Part shown: in pieces, positions 1-7,187 of the stretch | How the letters are laid out: each line of letters opens with the position of its first letter | How positions within the stretch are numbered: position 1 is the first letter of the stretch | Origin: an uncultured Moraxella sp. | Lineage (GTDB): Bacteria; Pseudomonadota; Gammaproteobacteria; Pseudomonadales; Moraxellaceae | Direction: 5' to 3' | NCBI GenBank assembly: GCA_943908425.1 | Contig: CALTTC010000031.1 | Location: forward strand, 1-20,043 | DNA: 20,043 bases | Program-made: the position numbers and the translations under genes | The notes under the pieces: generated by a model | Seen by the model: the letters and a program-made list of their open reading frames with translations, nothing else | What the model was told of the DNA's origin: nothing | The model's database searches: none

Positions 1-340
1 TCTATCTTCATACATGTTATGTCATCTGTAGTGTCACCCCCATTTGTATTGCCATTGCATTTTAAAAGCTCAAAGATTGCTGCTTTATCACTTGTCCCAC
101 AACCCTGTTTACCTTCGCGTATTATACCAAAAATAGCGCTTATCAAGCACTATTTAGCCATCAAATAGGTTGCAAGCTTCAAGATTGCATTCTATCACAA
201 GTTTGATTTTGTGATAAAATAGTAGGGCTGTATTGTACTAAACTCCAAGCAAATCTGTTAGCGTCCTTGCAGTTACTTTCTGCCACAAAAAATTCAATCA
301 GGTTGAGTTGAAGTTTTTTACTTAGCCGACAATGACCCAT
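1..340 (-). pseudogene. IS1595-family (IS1016-like) transposase remnant, frameshifted, cut by left edge
   Basis: Read on the minus strand from ATG at 340, three pieces in different frames resemble successive parts of an IS1016-type transposase. The first (about 340-240) contains CRLSKKLQLNLIEFFVA, like the N-terminal RLSxxKQxKLIELFVA segment. The second (about 234-146) contains NTALLFYHKIKLVIE and NLFDG, then a stop, matching the NTAAYYFHRLRLLI...FDGE segment. The third (about 138-60) contains FGIIREGKQGCGTSDKAAIF, matching the SYFGGxRKGKRGRGAAGKVAVF segment of the DDE domain. At least two frameshifts and one in-frame stop show that it is dead. The match is from memory of the family, not from an alignment. 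The 3' half lies outside the window. The element's end may lie near 390, but I could not define a terminal inverted repeat. Confidence 0.72.
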
Positions 341-1109
341 CTTTATATTGGAATATCTTCATATTTGTCGTATAGCGTGGTTGCTAATTTACCTTAGATT
401 CTTTCAAAATGATGATATCTATATCGCCCTAGTCGAAGCATAAAAATGCAGTTAATTTATTGATGATATTTTGCCATTGATTGTGCTTAGGTTAGCCTCT
501 TGATTTGGAAGCTAGATTTCAATAAAGATAATTTATAAGAAATATATGGTTATCCGTCAAATGGTTTAGGTTTATATCAACGAGTTCACGTTATTGGCGT
601 TCTGAGTTAAGATAGGTATAAAACTTTGGCAGCTAAGCGCCCCTTTTTTTGTAAACTTTAATAGAAAATTTTTCTGTTGGAGAAAATGTTATAAATTGCA
701 TGAAAAAAAATTGGCTGATGTTTTTCTTAAAATACTAGATGGCGGTCTAAAAAAGAATGCTGGTCTATAAATAAAAAAGACGACTTGAGAAAAAGATGGC
801 AATTTAAGTTTATAAAGTCAAGAATTAAAATAGGATACCTAAGATATTTGGGTCTAGATATAAGAAACAATAGCTTTTTATAAGGGCGGTAAAAGAAATA
901 AAATAACTTCTTTGAACGAAAACAATCTATAACGATGGGGTAAAAGCCGTAAATTGGTTTTCTTCATACAAATATCCCCCACTAAAACTGATGGAAAATA
1001 CTGGATATGCACCGCTTAGCGATAATTTATTTACAATATAGCTACAAAAAGGCTAACGAAGGTTATGGAATAGGCTCTAAAGAGACAGATTTTCACTCTT
1101 ATGACAGTT
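341..1109. other. AT-rich spacer with no intact gene; traces of eroded coding sequence
   Basis: This stretch has no intact ORF of useful size and is clearly richer in A+T than the genes to its right. On the plus strand several short frames read like protein but are broken by stops and frame changes. Frame 1 at about 931-1038 encodes NDGVKAVNWFSSYKYPPLKL and then ENTGYAPLSDNLF before a stop. Frame 2 from about 1030 continues with KKANEGYGIGSKETDFHSYD. I do not recognise the family. The simplest reading is a decayed accessory gene beside the IS remnant, but chance cannot be excluded. A 56-codon ORF from ATG near 1005 runs into the ybjN-like gene and is not called. Confidence 0.5.
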
Positions 1110-1895
1110 TTACTGCACCCCATCATCCAACAAGAAAAACGTATCATCAGTTTCATCTTGTTCGTTTTGCTTTTTGAGAGTTTTTTGCTGTTCTTTTAGA
1201 ATATGGGCGATGTTTGGGTTGGGATTGGGGTTTTCTAGCAAGCTTTGCACAACGTCATTGGTCTTTTCGGTCAGTGCAAATAGCATATGAATGTAGCTGT
1301 TGAGCATTTTATCAGACAATAGGGCAAACTCAGCATCAAAGCCCACTTTGGTATAAACCGTGGCGGTGCGTGGCTCAAGATTGATACTGCCAATACTGAT
1401 ATTGGCATTGATACGGCTAAATTCAGCAACGATACTGGCAACATAGTCGCTTGGAATATCTTCGTGGACAATGCCTTGCATACTAACAAGCTGGTTGCTT
1501 TCTTGCACGCGAATAATGCAGTGCCAAGAAAAATCATCACTGCCAAATCCTAGCACAAAAAAATGCTCACCGCTGTCATCGTCATCGTCTGGTTTTTCGT
1601 GCATATAGCGCCAATCTTTACTGTCTAGCCATTCTTTGATGCGGTAGCTAACAGGCGACAAATGGCGAGTGGCTTTTTTGTCTTCGCTGTCGTTTTGGTT
1701 GTTGTCATTTTGATGGTCATTGTCTTGACTAGCATTGTCTTGATTGCTATTGCTTTGGTCGCTGTTATGAGTGGTGGTTTGGTTATTGTCTGTGATTTGG
1801 TCTGCTTTGTCATTGTCTTGGGTGATTTTTTTGTCTTCTTTTTCGTCATCACGGATTTTGGCAAACAGTTGTTGTAATTTTTTAATGGGTTTCAT
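1110..1895 (-). CDS. YbjN-domain protein with D/N/Q-rich N-terminal segment
   Basis: 261 residues. About residues 80-240 look like a YbjN (type III secretion chaperone-like fold) domain: an early helix with KEWLDSKDWRY, the strand FFVLGFGSDDFSWHCIIRV, and a later FDAEFALLSDKMLNSYIHML helix. Residues about 16-75 are low complexity, dominated by D, N, Q, K and S, and are probably disordered. There is no signal peptide or membrane segment, so it is probably cytoplasmic. YbjN of E. coli affects motility and stress phenotypes, but the biochemical role of the family is unclear and none is assigned here. The start ATG at 1895 has AAAGG 7 nt upstream. The gene is divergent from ccmA, with about 93 bp between the starts, and its 3' end faces the eroded region. 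Confidence 0.8.
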   Translation of the reverse strand: MKPIKKLQQLFAKIRDDEKEDKKITQDNDKADQITDNNQTTTHNSDQSNSNQDNASQDNDHQNDNNQNDSEDKKATRHLSPVSYRIKEWLDSKDWRYMHEKPDDDDDSGEHFFVLGFGSDDFSWHCIIRVQESNQLVSMQGIVHEDIPSDYVASIVAEFSRINANISIGSINLEPRTATVYTKVGFDAEFALLSDKMLNSYIHMLFALTEKTNDVVQSLLENPNPNPNIAHILKEQQKTLKKQNEQDETDDTFFLLDDGVQ

Positions 1896-1954
1896 TATTG
1901 ACCTTTAAGCATTGTTATTTGCTACATTTTGCCACAAAACGCTCGTGTTTTGTA

Positions 1955-1960
1955 TATAAT
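1955..1960 (+). promoter_or_regulatory. Candidate -10 box for ccmA
   Basis: A perfect TATAAT lies 28 nt before the ccmA ATG, in the ybjN-ccmA divergent spacer. No good -35 sits at 17 bp (CCACAA is there); TTGCCA at 1929-1934 would give a 20-bp spacer. The implied leader is only about 20 nt and has no clear Shine-Dalgarno sequence. Confidence 0.5.
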
Positions 1961-1988
1961 AGTCAAAAAAATTGGATAAAAGTTACTA

Positions 1989-2678
1989 ATGCCTACCTTT
2001 TTAGCCCCAATCACCCCAAAATCGCCCCAAAATCCATCATCGCACAACCTACCATCTCAGACTTATTTAACCTTAAAAAACGTAGCGGTGGCAAGAGGGG
2101 AGTATGTGTTATGCGACAAGGTGTCTTTTGTGGTAAAAGCAGGCGATATTTGCCATATCATTGGCGAAAATGGATTGGGCAAAACAACCTTGCTGATGCA
2201 GATTGCAGGGCTATTACCGACCATCAAAGGGGATATTGATTATCAAGGCTTGTCATCAGCAACAGGGGCGGTGTATTTGGGGCATCAAGCAGGGCTAAAT
2301 GACAAACTAACCGTTGCCCAAAATTTGCAGTTTTTGTTGGCGTTATATCAAATCACGCTATCAGCACAAGCGTTGGCACAAGCGTTGGCACAAGTGGGAT
2401 TGTTCGGTTTTGATGATGTGGTGGCAGGGGAGCTGTCAGCAGGGCAAACAAGGCGTGTGGGGCTAGCAAGGCTATGGCTTACCCCAAAGTCAGTCGCTCC
2501 GCTTTGGTTGCTTGATGAGCCATTAACTGCCCTTGACAAGGCAATGAGTGAACAGCTACTTGCCAGATTTGGGGAGTTTGCAAGCGATGGTGGAGCGATA
2601 ATATTAACCAGTCATCAGCCGATTGCCATTGCCAATCAATGTGTGGATTTGGCAGGATTTGGGGGTGGTGATGAGTGA
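1989..2678 (+). CDS. ccmA: Heme exporter ATP-binding protein CcmA
   Basis: 229-residue ABC ATPase. The Walker A motif GENGLGKTT is at residues 59-67, the signature LSAGQTR at 149-155, the Walker B/D-loop region LWLLDEPLTALD at 172-183 and the switch His in TSHQ at about 209. CcmA with CcmB and CcmC forms the System I transporter complex that releases holo-CcmE; the ATPase acts on the cytoplasmic face. E. coli CcmA is about 207 residues, so this start leaves an N-terminal extension of about 25 residues rich in P, S and N. No better ATG exists before the conserved core, so the extension may be real or a non-ATG start may be used. A 12-bp in-frame repeat (ALAQ twice, near residues 128-135) is also present. 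The last 8 bp overlap ccmB. Confidence 0.93.
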   Translation: MPTFLAPITPKSPQNPSSHNLPSQTYLTLKNVAVARGEYVLCDKVSFVVKAGDICHIIGENGLGKTTLLMQIAGLLPTIKGDIDYQGLSSATGAVYLGHQAGLNDKLTVAQNLQFLLALYQITLSAQALAQALAQVGLFGFDDVVAGELSAGQTRRVGLARLWLTPKSVAPLWLLDEPLTALDKAMSEQLLARFGEFASDGGAIILTSHQPIAIANQCVDLAGFGGGDE

Positions 2679-3336
2679 ATTTGTGGCGTTATTTCGCCGT
2701 GAATGGCAAATTAAGCAACAAGGGCTTGTAGGCTGGATTTATCCTTTGGTGATTTTTTTATTGATTATCACTTTGTTTCCTTTGGCGATTGGTAGTGAGC
2801 CTGTATTGCTGCTCCGTTTGGCGGTGCCGATGGTGTGGATTGCGACATTATTATCGCTCGTGATTGGTATGGACGGACTTTTTAAGCCTGAATTTGATAA
2901 CGGTACGCTCGCTCAGCTTGTGGTGTCGGGGTCATCGTTACCGCTTTGGGTGTTGGTGCGTGTGGGACTGCATTGGCTGTTTGGGGCAGGGTTTGTGGCG
3001 GTGTTAAGCTTGTTTGCTGTGCCACTGTTTGGGCTTGGGTTTTTTGATGCGTGGGTGCTGGGTGCGTCTATTATTATCGGTTCGCCAATGCTACTTATGC
3101 TGTCGGCCATTGCCAGTAGCTTGACGTTGTCCGCCAAAAATGGGGCGATACTGGTGCCACTTATTGCCCTACCAATGCAACTGCCTGTGTTGATTTTTGC
3201 CACAGGGGCGGTGGAGCGGTATATGATGGGGCTACAATCGTTACCAATTTTTGCTCTACTGGGGGCGGGCAGTATTTTGGCGGTGCTTTTGTCGCCTTGG
3301 GTGATTGCGTGGTCGCTCAAGTTGGCGTGGCAATAA
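2671..3336 (+). CDS. ccmB: Heme exporter membrane subunit CcmB
   Basis: 221 residues from ATG 2671, matching the usual CcmB length of about 220. A longer frame opens at 2623, but it lies wholly inside ccmA, and the ATGAGTGA overlap with the ccmA stop is typical of translational coupling. The protein is very hydrophobic, with about six membrane segments: roughly residues 22-42, 48-67, 100-123, 128-151, 158-180 and 191-215. The N-terminal FRREWQIKQQG stretch is characteristic of CcmB. It is the membrane partner of the CcmA ATPase in the inner membrane and helps deliver heme via CcmC and CcmE. A G-rich stretch just before the ATG could serve as ribosome binding site. Confidence 0.93.
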   Translation: MSEFVALFRREWQIKQQGLVGWIYPLVIFLLIITLFPLAIGSEPVLLLRLAVPMVWIATLLSLVIGMDGLFKPEFDNGTLAQLVVSGSSLPLWVLVRVGLHWLFGAGFVAVLSLFAVPLFGLGFFDAWVLGASIIIGSPMLLMLSAIASSLTLSAKNGAILVPLIALPMQLPVLIFATGAVERYMMGLQSLPIFALLGAGSILAVLLSPWVIAWSLKLAWQ

Positions 3337-3569
3337 ATCTTGGTGATGGATTGGGTGTTGTTTGTTTGTGCTGTTTATTTGTCTTAAACTTTTTAAATAT
3401 ATTAAAGCGATGTGTTAATGGTTGTTTTGTAATGGGTTTAAAGTGTCGGTATGCCTATCAAAATTAGGTTTGTTTCAAAATTAGGTTTATGTTAAAGTTA
3501 AGTTTATTTGGTGATTAAAGTCAATCAATTGGCGAGTGGTTAAGCTTATGGTATAATTGCCCAAATCAT
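3337..3569. other. ccmB-ccmC spacer with direct repeats and a ccmC promoter
   Basis: This 233-bp gap interrupts what is usually a tight ccmABC operon. TCAAAATTAGGTTT occurs twice (3458-3471 and 3475-3488) with a weaker third copy near 3491-3505. No hairpin terminator follows ccmB. Confidence 0.7.
3529..3557 (+). promoter_or_regulatory. Sigma70-type promoter for ccmC with extended -10
   Basis: TTGGCG at 3529-3534, a 17-bp spacer, and TATAAT at 3552-3557 preceded by TGG, making an extended -10 (TGGTATAAT). The predicted transcription start is near 3564, giving a leader of about 20 nt to the ATG at 3585. It implies that ccmC is transcribed independently of ccmAB. Confidence 0.75.
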
Positions 3570-3584
3570 TTGTCAATCCATGCT

Positions 3585-4376
3585 ATGAACCATTTTAAGC
3601 CCCAAACAGACCCCAAACCGTCTTTTTTTAGCCGTCTTTGGCAAGGGTTTTTGACCACGGTGGGGGCAGAGCCATTTTTTCGGATTTTTTCGCCGTGGGT
3701 TAAGTGGCTGTCCTTGATGGCAGGCGTGTTATTGACGATTGGGGCGGTTTGGGGGCTTGGTTTTGCCCCGCCTGATCGTGTGCAAGGCAACAGCTACCGT
3801 ATTATTTTTGTACACGTCCCTTCTGCAAGCCTTGCGATGAGTATTTATCTGGCAATGGCGGTGCTTGGGGTGATTTTTTTGGTATGGAAAATCAAAACCG
3901 CCAGCATCATTGCCCAAGCGGTCGCCCCCATTGGTTTTATGGCGTGTGTATTAAGTCTAATAACAGGGTCAATTTGGGCAAGGCCAACGTGGGGAACGTA
4001 TTGGGCTTGGGACGCACGGCTGACCAGTATGCTAATTTTGGCGTTTTTGTATGCTGGGGTGATGGCGTTGTTTTCGGCATTTGCTCACAGTGCCAATCAG
4101 GGCAAGCCAGCGGCGATGTTGTCTGTCGTTGGGGCAATCAACCTGCCTATTATCAAATATTCTGTGGAATGGTGGAATACGCTACACCAAGGGGCGACTT
4201 TTACCGTTACCGAAGCCCCAAAAATGCCTGCCAGTATGTGGTTGCCACTGTTGTTGATGATTGTGGGCAGTTATTGTTTGGCGGCGGCACTGACCATTTA
4301 TCGTACCAACAGTTTGCTGCTTTATAAAGACAGCACCAAAACGTGGGTCAAACGGCTTGTTAATCCAAATGGATAA
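3585..4376 (+). CDS. ccmC: Heme-handling membrane protein CcmC
   Basis: 263 residues from ATG 3585. The frame can be opened at TTG 3570 (268 residues), but that would lie about 6 nt from the predicted transcription start, so ATG is preferred; neither has a clear Shine-Dalgarno sequence. The tryptophan-rich periplasmic motif WGTYWAWDARLTS is at residues 136-148. The two expected heme-ligand histidines are His77 (FVHVPSA) and His201 (WWNTLHQGA), 124 apart as in E. coli (His60/His184). About six membrane segments are present. CcmC presents heme to CcmE in the periplasm. The N-terminus is about 17 residues longer than in E. coli. ccmD begins about 510 bp downstream instead of immediately after. 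Confidence 0.94.
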   Translation: MNHFKPQTDPKPSFFSRLWQGFLTTVGAEPFFRIFSPWVKWLSLMAGVLLTIGAVWGLGFAPPDRVQGNSYRIIFVHVPSASLAMSIYLAMAVLGVIFLVWKIKTASIIAQAVAPIGFMACVLSLITGSIWARPTWGTYWAWDARLTSMLILAFLYAGVMALFSAFAHSANQGKPAAMLSVVGAINLPIIKYSVEWWNTLHQGATFTVTEAPKMPASMWLPLLLMIVGSYCLAAALTIYRTNSLLLYKDSTKTWVKRLVNPNG

Positions 4377-4887
4377 TAACGATGGCTTATGGCGATGAGT
4401 TTAATAGCTGTGATTTAAGTAGCTATAATTTGTAGCTATACTTTAGTAGCTATAATTTAAATAGCTATGGTTTTAATGCACTGTGGTTTGATTAACACTG
4501 GCTTAAATAACCGTAAGTTTTAATTGTATAGCTGGATTGTGTAACTGGCGATTGGGCTGATGGCTGTATTTGAGACCGTATTGGTAACTTTTGATAATTG
4601 AGCTAATTATTGGGTTGATGGTTGGTGAATTAAGGCAAACAGATAAGCCAAATAAATATAATCGGCAAATTTTTGACAACCTTTTGGCAATAAAAACGAC
4701 AGAATAAAAGCGACAGTAAAGTGGTGTAGCACATCAGCGTTAAAAAAAGCGTAAGATGGTTATTTTAGGGTTTAAGCGTTTGGCTTGGTTTGAGTGTTAA
4801 ATGGTTTTAAATATTAAGCGTGTTAAGCTTTAATATTGAGTTTTTAGCCTTAAATGGGTTAAGGTTAATTTGGGATAAGGGGTGGCA
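4377..4887. other. ccmC-ccmD spacer, no gene seen
   Basis: 511 bp without a convincing coding frame on either strand. It holds a five-copy degenerate repeat at its start and a lone TATAAT at 4657-4662 without a good -35. A TTGACA at 4673-4678 has no -10 at the right distance. The strand-opposite frame at 4807-5472 overlaps ccmD and ccmE and looks spurious. Confidence 0.6.
4405..4477. repeat. Five degenerate copies of TAGCTATAATTT, period 13-15 bp
   Basis: Copies begin at 4405, 4420, 4433, 4447 and 4462. Each starts TAGCT and continues with a variant of ATAATTTA. Several contain a -10-like TATAAT or TATACT, so the array could act as weak promoters or simply be slippage product. Confidence 0.75.
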
Positions 4888-5085
4888 ATGCGACCGTATT
4901 TTGATGATTTGCCAAGTTTTTTTGCGATGGGGGGACACGGCTTTTTTGTGTGGCTGTGTTGGGGATTGGTTATGGGTGTGGTGCTGTTTGGGGTGTACTA
5001 TGCCAAAGCCGAACGCAAGCGAATTATCAAACAAATTAAAGAGCAACACCTGCGGCAAAAAGCAGTAAACAGGCAAAAGCGGTAA
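4888..5085 (+). CDS. ccmD: Heme exporter subunit CcmD
   Basis: 65 residues from ATG 4888, which has AAGG 7 nt upstream; GTG at 4882 would add two residues. The family hallmark FFAMGGHGFFVWLCWG is at about residues 11-26, leading into a single membrane segment to about residue 38. A basic, helical cytoplasmic tail (AERKRIIKQIKEQHLRQK) follows. CcmD is the small inner-membrane protein that stabilises CcmC-CcmE and is needed for release of holo-CcmE. Its place between ccmC and ccmE fits. An overlapping 82-codon frame at 4820-5068 is out of phase and rejected. The length is typical for CcmD. Confidence 0.88.
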   Translation: MRPYFDDLPSFFAMGGHGFFVWLCWGLVMGVVLFGVYYAKAERKRIIKQIKEQHLRQKAVNRQKR

Positions 5086-5128
5086 TAAGCAAAAGTGCGA
5101 TAAGAAAGTGAGTAAGAGTAGGTAGCTA

Positions 5129-5170
5129 AGAGCAAAACAGATAGAGCAAAGTTGGTAGAGCAAAACCTTT
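5129..5170. repeat. 14-bp tandem repeat, three copies, between ccmD and ccmE
   Basis: AGAGCAAAACAGAT, AGAGCAAAGTTGGT and AGAGCAAAACCTTT follow directly on each other at 5129, 5143 and 5157. The first seven bases or more are identical and the last part of each copy varies. Confidence 0.75.
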
Positions 5171-5220
5171 AAAAGCAAGCAAATAAGCATTATAAACAAC
5201 AGCCAAGACAAGAGACAATA

Positions 5221-5703
5221 ATGAATAAAGTTCGCCAAAAAAAAATGCTGTGGGTGCTGGCCACGCTGTTTGGGGCAATTATTGCTACCGCCTTGATTAT
5301 TTATGCCATCGGCGAGCAGACCGATTATTATTTTGACCCAACAATGATTAGTGCAGGGCAAGCCCCACAAGGAAAGCGAATTCGGGCGGGGGGTATGGTG
5401 GTGGCAGGCAGTGTCAAGCGAGATGGTGCTGACCCACTTGCCATTCAATTTGCCATTACCGATTTTCAGCATACGGTGCCTGTGGTGTATCGTGGGGTGT
5501 TGCCTGATTTGTTTGCCGAAAATTCAGGGGTAGTGGCGACAGGGGAGCTACAGGGGCAAACCTTTGTTGCCAGTGAAGTGCTTGCCAAGCACGATGAAAA
5601 TTATATGCCCCCAGAAGTTGCCAAATCCTTAAAGCAAGACCACGCCAATAATAATGTGGACACCAATAAACCACAATTTGTGCCAGCGGTGAAGGTGGAA
5701 TAA
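5221..5703 (+). CDS. ccmE: Periplasmic heme chaperone CcmE
   Basis: 160 residues. A single N-terminal membrane anchor at about residues 8-30 is followed by the periplasmic OB-fold domain. The covalent heme-binding site is His124 with Tyr128 in LAKHDENYMPPE, matching the HxxxY motif (His130/Tyr134 in E. coli). The segment GKRIRAGGMVVAGSV is also typical. CcmE accepts heme from CcmC and passes it to the CcmF/H lyase. The C-terminal tail after residue 140 is N/D/K-rich and probably flexible. It is preceded by a 135-bp spacer with short repeats. The usual next genes (ccmF, ccmG, ccmH) are absent; an unrelated secreted-protein gene follows. Confidence 0.94.
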   Translation: MNKVRQKKMLWVLATLFGAIIATALIIYAIGEQTDYYFDPTMISAGQAPQGKRIRAGGMVVAGSVKRDGADPLAIQFAITDFQHTVPVVYRGVLPDLFAENSGVVATGELQGQTFVASEVLAKHDENYMPPEVAKSLKQDHANNNVDTNKPQFVPAVKVE

Positions 5704-5741
5704 AAAAGCTGTGTGAAGTGATGGTTCGGCAAGTGAATATA

Positions 5742-5750
5742 TGCTAAGAT
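5742..5750 (+). promoter_or_regulatory. Candidate extended -10 promoter for the small secreted protein
   Basis: TGCTAAGAT lies 25 nt before the ATG at 5776. The -35 region is poor (TGGTTC at 17 bp). A strong Shine-Dalgarno TTGGAG follows at 5763-5768. Confidence 0.4.
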
Positions 5751-5775
5751 GGCGGATTATTTTTGGAGTATTGTT

Positions 5776-6153
5776 ATGAAAAAATTTACTATAGCCGTAA
5801 CCGCTTTGATGGTGAGTACGGTAGCAAGCGTCAGCTATGCTGCAGGCAATCTACCTTTTGTTGGCACAAGGGTGTTTAATTTTAGTGGCGGTAATGCTAC
5901 TGAAGAGAGTATCACCATCAAAAAAGATGGCACAACCGTTATCAAAGCTCACGGCACATCGGGCTCCTTTGTGCTATACAAAGGCAAATACCAACAGTAT
6001 CTGCCGATACGCGACGGTGGTAAACTTTACAATTACTATCGCGTTCAAGGCAATACAATCCAACGTCTAAATACTAAAAAACAGCTAGAAAATGACTGCT
6101 ATAAGATAGGGGCTGACGGGGAAGTGCCGTGCGTTGTAACGCTGTACAAATAA
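5776..6153 (+). CDS. Small secreted protein of unknown function
   Basis: 125 residues from ATG 5776, chosen because TTGGAG sits 7 nt upstream and the product then opens with a classical signal peptide: MKK, a hydrophobic core to about residue 19, and a likely cut after the SYA or YAA near residues 22-23. There is no lipobox cysteine. The mature part is about 100 residues, probably beta-rich, with GTRVFNFSGGN, ITIKKDGTTVIKAHG and VLYKGKY. Two cysteines (Cys108, Cys119) near the C-terminus could form a periplasmic disulfide. I do not recognise a named family; similar short hypothetical exported proteins occur in Moraxellaceae, from memory. The stop lies 2 bp from that of the convergent ltaE gene. 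Confidence 0.75.
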   Translation: MKKFTIAVTALMVSTVASVSYAAGNLPFVGTRVFNFSGGNATEESITIKKDGTTVIKAHGTSGSFVLYKGKYQQYLPIRDGGKLYNYYRVQGNTIQRLNTKKQLENDCYKIGADGEVPCVVTLYK

Positions 6154-6155
6154 CC

Positions 6156-7187
6156 TTATTGGCTATCTTGCACAGCGGTTTTTAGTGCCAATACAAAGTC
6201 GTCAATCTGCTCTTTTGTGGTGTCAAAACTTGTCATCAGTCGCACCTCACCGCTTACATCATTCCAAATGTAAAAGCCAAATTGTGGGCATAGCGTTTGA
6301 CTAACTGCTTTGGGCAAGATGGCAAAGACAGCATTGGACTCACTTTTTTGGGTGATGGTGATATTGGGCAAGGCTTGCAACTGCTCTTGCAAATATGTTG
6401 CCATAGCGTTGCTTTGGCGTGCCAGCTCAAGATACAAATCATTGTCTAGCCACGCCACAAATTGGGCACAAATAAACCGCATTTTGCTTGCCAGTTGCAT
6501 ATACGATTTACGCAAATAAGCCATTGATGGGGCATATTTGGGGTTCATCACAATCAAGCACTCGCCCAGCATTAAGCCGTTTTTGGTACCGCCTAAGGAT
6601 AAAATATCAGCGTATTGGGCGATTTGTTGCAAACTACACCCAAGGTAGGCAACCGCATTGCACAGCCTTGCTCCGTCAATATACAAGGACAATCCATACT
6701 GGTCGCACACCCCACGCAAGGTGGCAAGCTCGTCCAAACTATAGCAAGTGCCAAGTTCGGTGGTTTGGCTGATGTACACGGCACACGCTTGGGGTTTGTG
6801 GGGGCTTTTGTCTATTAAGGCTTTGATTTTTGTGGGGCATAGTTTGCCGTTGTCGCTGTCTACCGTCAAGATTTTTATGCCTGCAACCGCTTCTGGAGCA
6901 ATGCTTTCGTCATTATTGATATGGGCGGATTTGACTGCAATCACCGCCCCAAACCGTGGCAACAATGCCGATAGCCCAAGCACGTTTGCCCCTGTGCCAT
7001 TAAACACCACAAAGCCCGTTGCCTGCTTGCCAAAATGCTGATGGATAAGGCAGGTAAGCTTATGGCTATAATCGTCATCGCCATAAGCGGGATTATGCCC
7101 TATGTTGGCATTGACAATCGCTTGCATAATGGTAGGGTGTACCCCTGAATAATTGTCCGATGCCAAACGGTGTCTTGTGCTGTTCAT
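6156..7187 (-). CDS. ltaE: Low-specificity L-threonine aldolase
   Basis: 343 residues, the usual family length. A PLP-dependent fold-type I enzyme that cleaves L-threonine or L-allo-threonine to glycine and acetaldehyde in the cytoplasm. The schiff-base lysine is Lys202 in SLGGTKNGLMLGE. Other landmarks are the N-terminal SDNYSGVHP, AYGDDDYS near residues 34-41, the cofactor-phosphate region FNGTGANV at about 62-69 and YIDGARLCNA at about 169-178. The start has AAGGA seven bases before ATG at 7187. No clear promoter was found in the repeat-rich spacer upstream. The gene converges with the small secreted protein, with no hairpin terminator between them. Confidence 0.92.
   Translation of the reverse strand: MNSTRHRLASDNYSGVHPTIMQAIVNANIGHNPAYGDDDYSHKLTCLIHQHFGKQATGFVVFNGTGANVLGLSALLPRFGAVIAVKSAHINNDESIAPEAVAGIKILTVDSDNGKLCPTKIKALIDKSPHKPQACAVYISQTTELGTCYSLDELATLRGVCDQYGLSLYIDGARLCNAVAYLGCSLQQIAQYADILSLGGTKNGLMLGECLIVMNPKYAPSMAYLRKSYMQLASKMRFICAQFVAWLDNDLYLELARQSNAMATYLQEQLQALPNITITQKSESNAVFAILPKAVSQTLCPQFGFYIWNDVSGEVRLMTSFDTTKEQIDDFVLALKTAVQDSQ

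Noticed and set aside
121..126. TATAAT on the minus strand inside the transposase remnant
   Set aside because: It falls within degenerate coding sequence, and no intact gene begins downstream in the window.
1662..1877. 71-codon hydrophobic plus-strand ORF
   Set aside because: It is the antisense reading of the Q/N/D-rich codons of the YbjN-type gene, which yields a V/I/L-rich artefact.
3570..3584. TTG start for ccmC adding five residues
   Set aside because: It would lie only about 6 nt from the predicted transcription start; the ATG at 3585 is simpler.
4657..4678. TATAAT and TTGACA near ccmD as a promoter
   Set aside because: The boxes are in the wrong order and distance to form one promoter, and no partner box fits either.
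4807..5472. 221-codon minus-strand ORF opposite ccmD and ccmE
   Set aside because: It lies antisense to two well-supported genes, has an erratic composition rich in L, C and H, and resembles no family.
5837..6070. 77-codon plus-strand ORF inside the small secreted gene
   Set aside because: It is an out-of-frame shadow; the 125-residue frame has the signal peptide and ribosome site.
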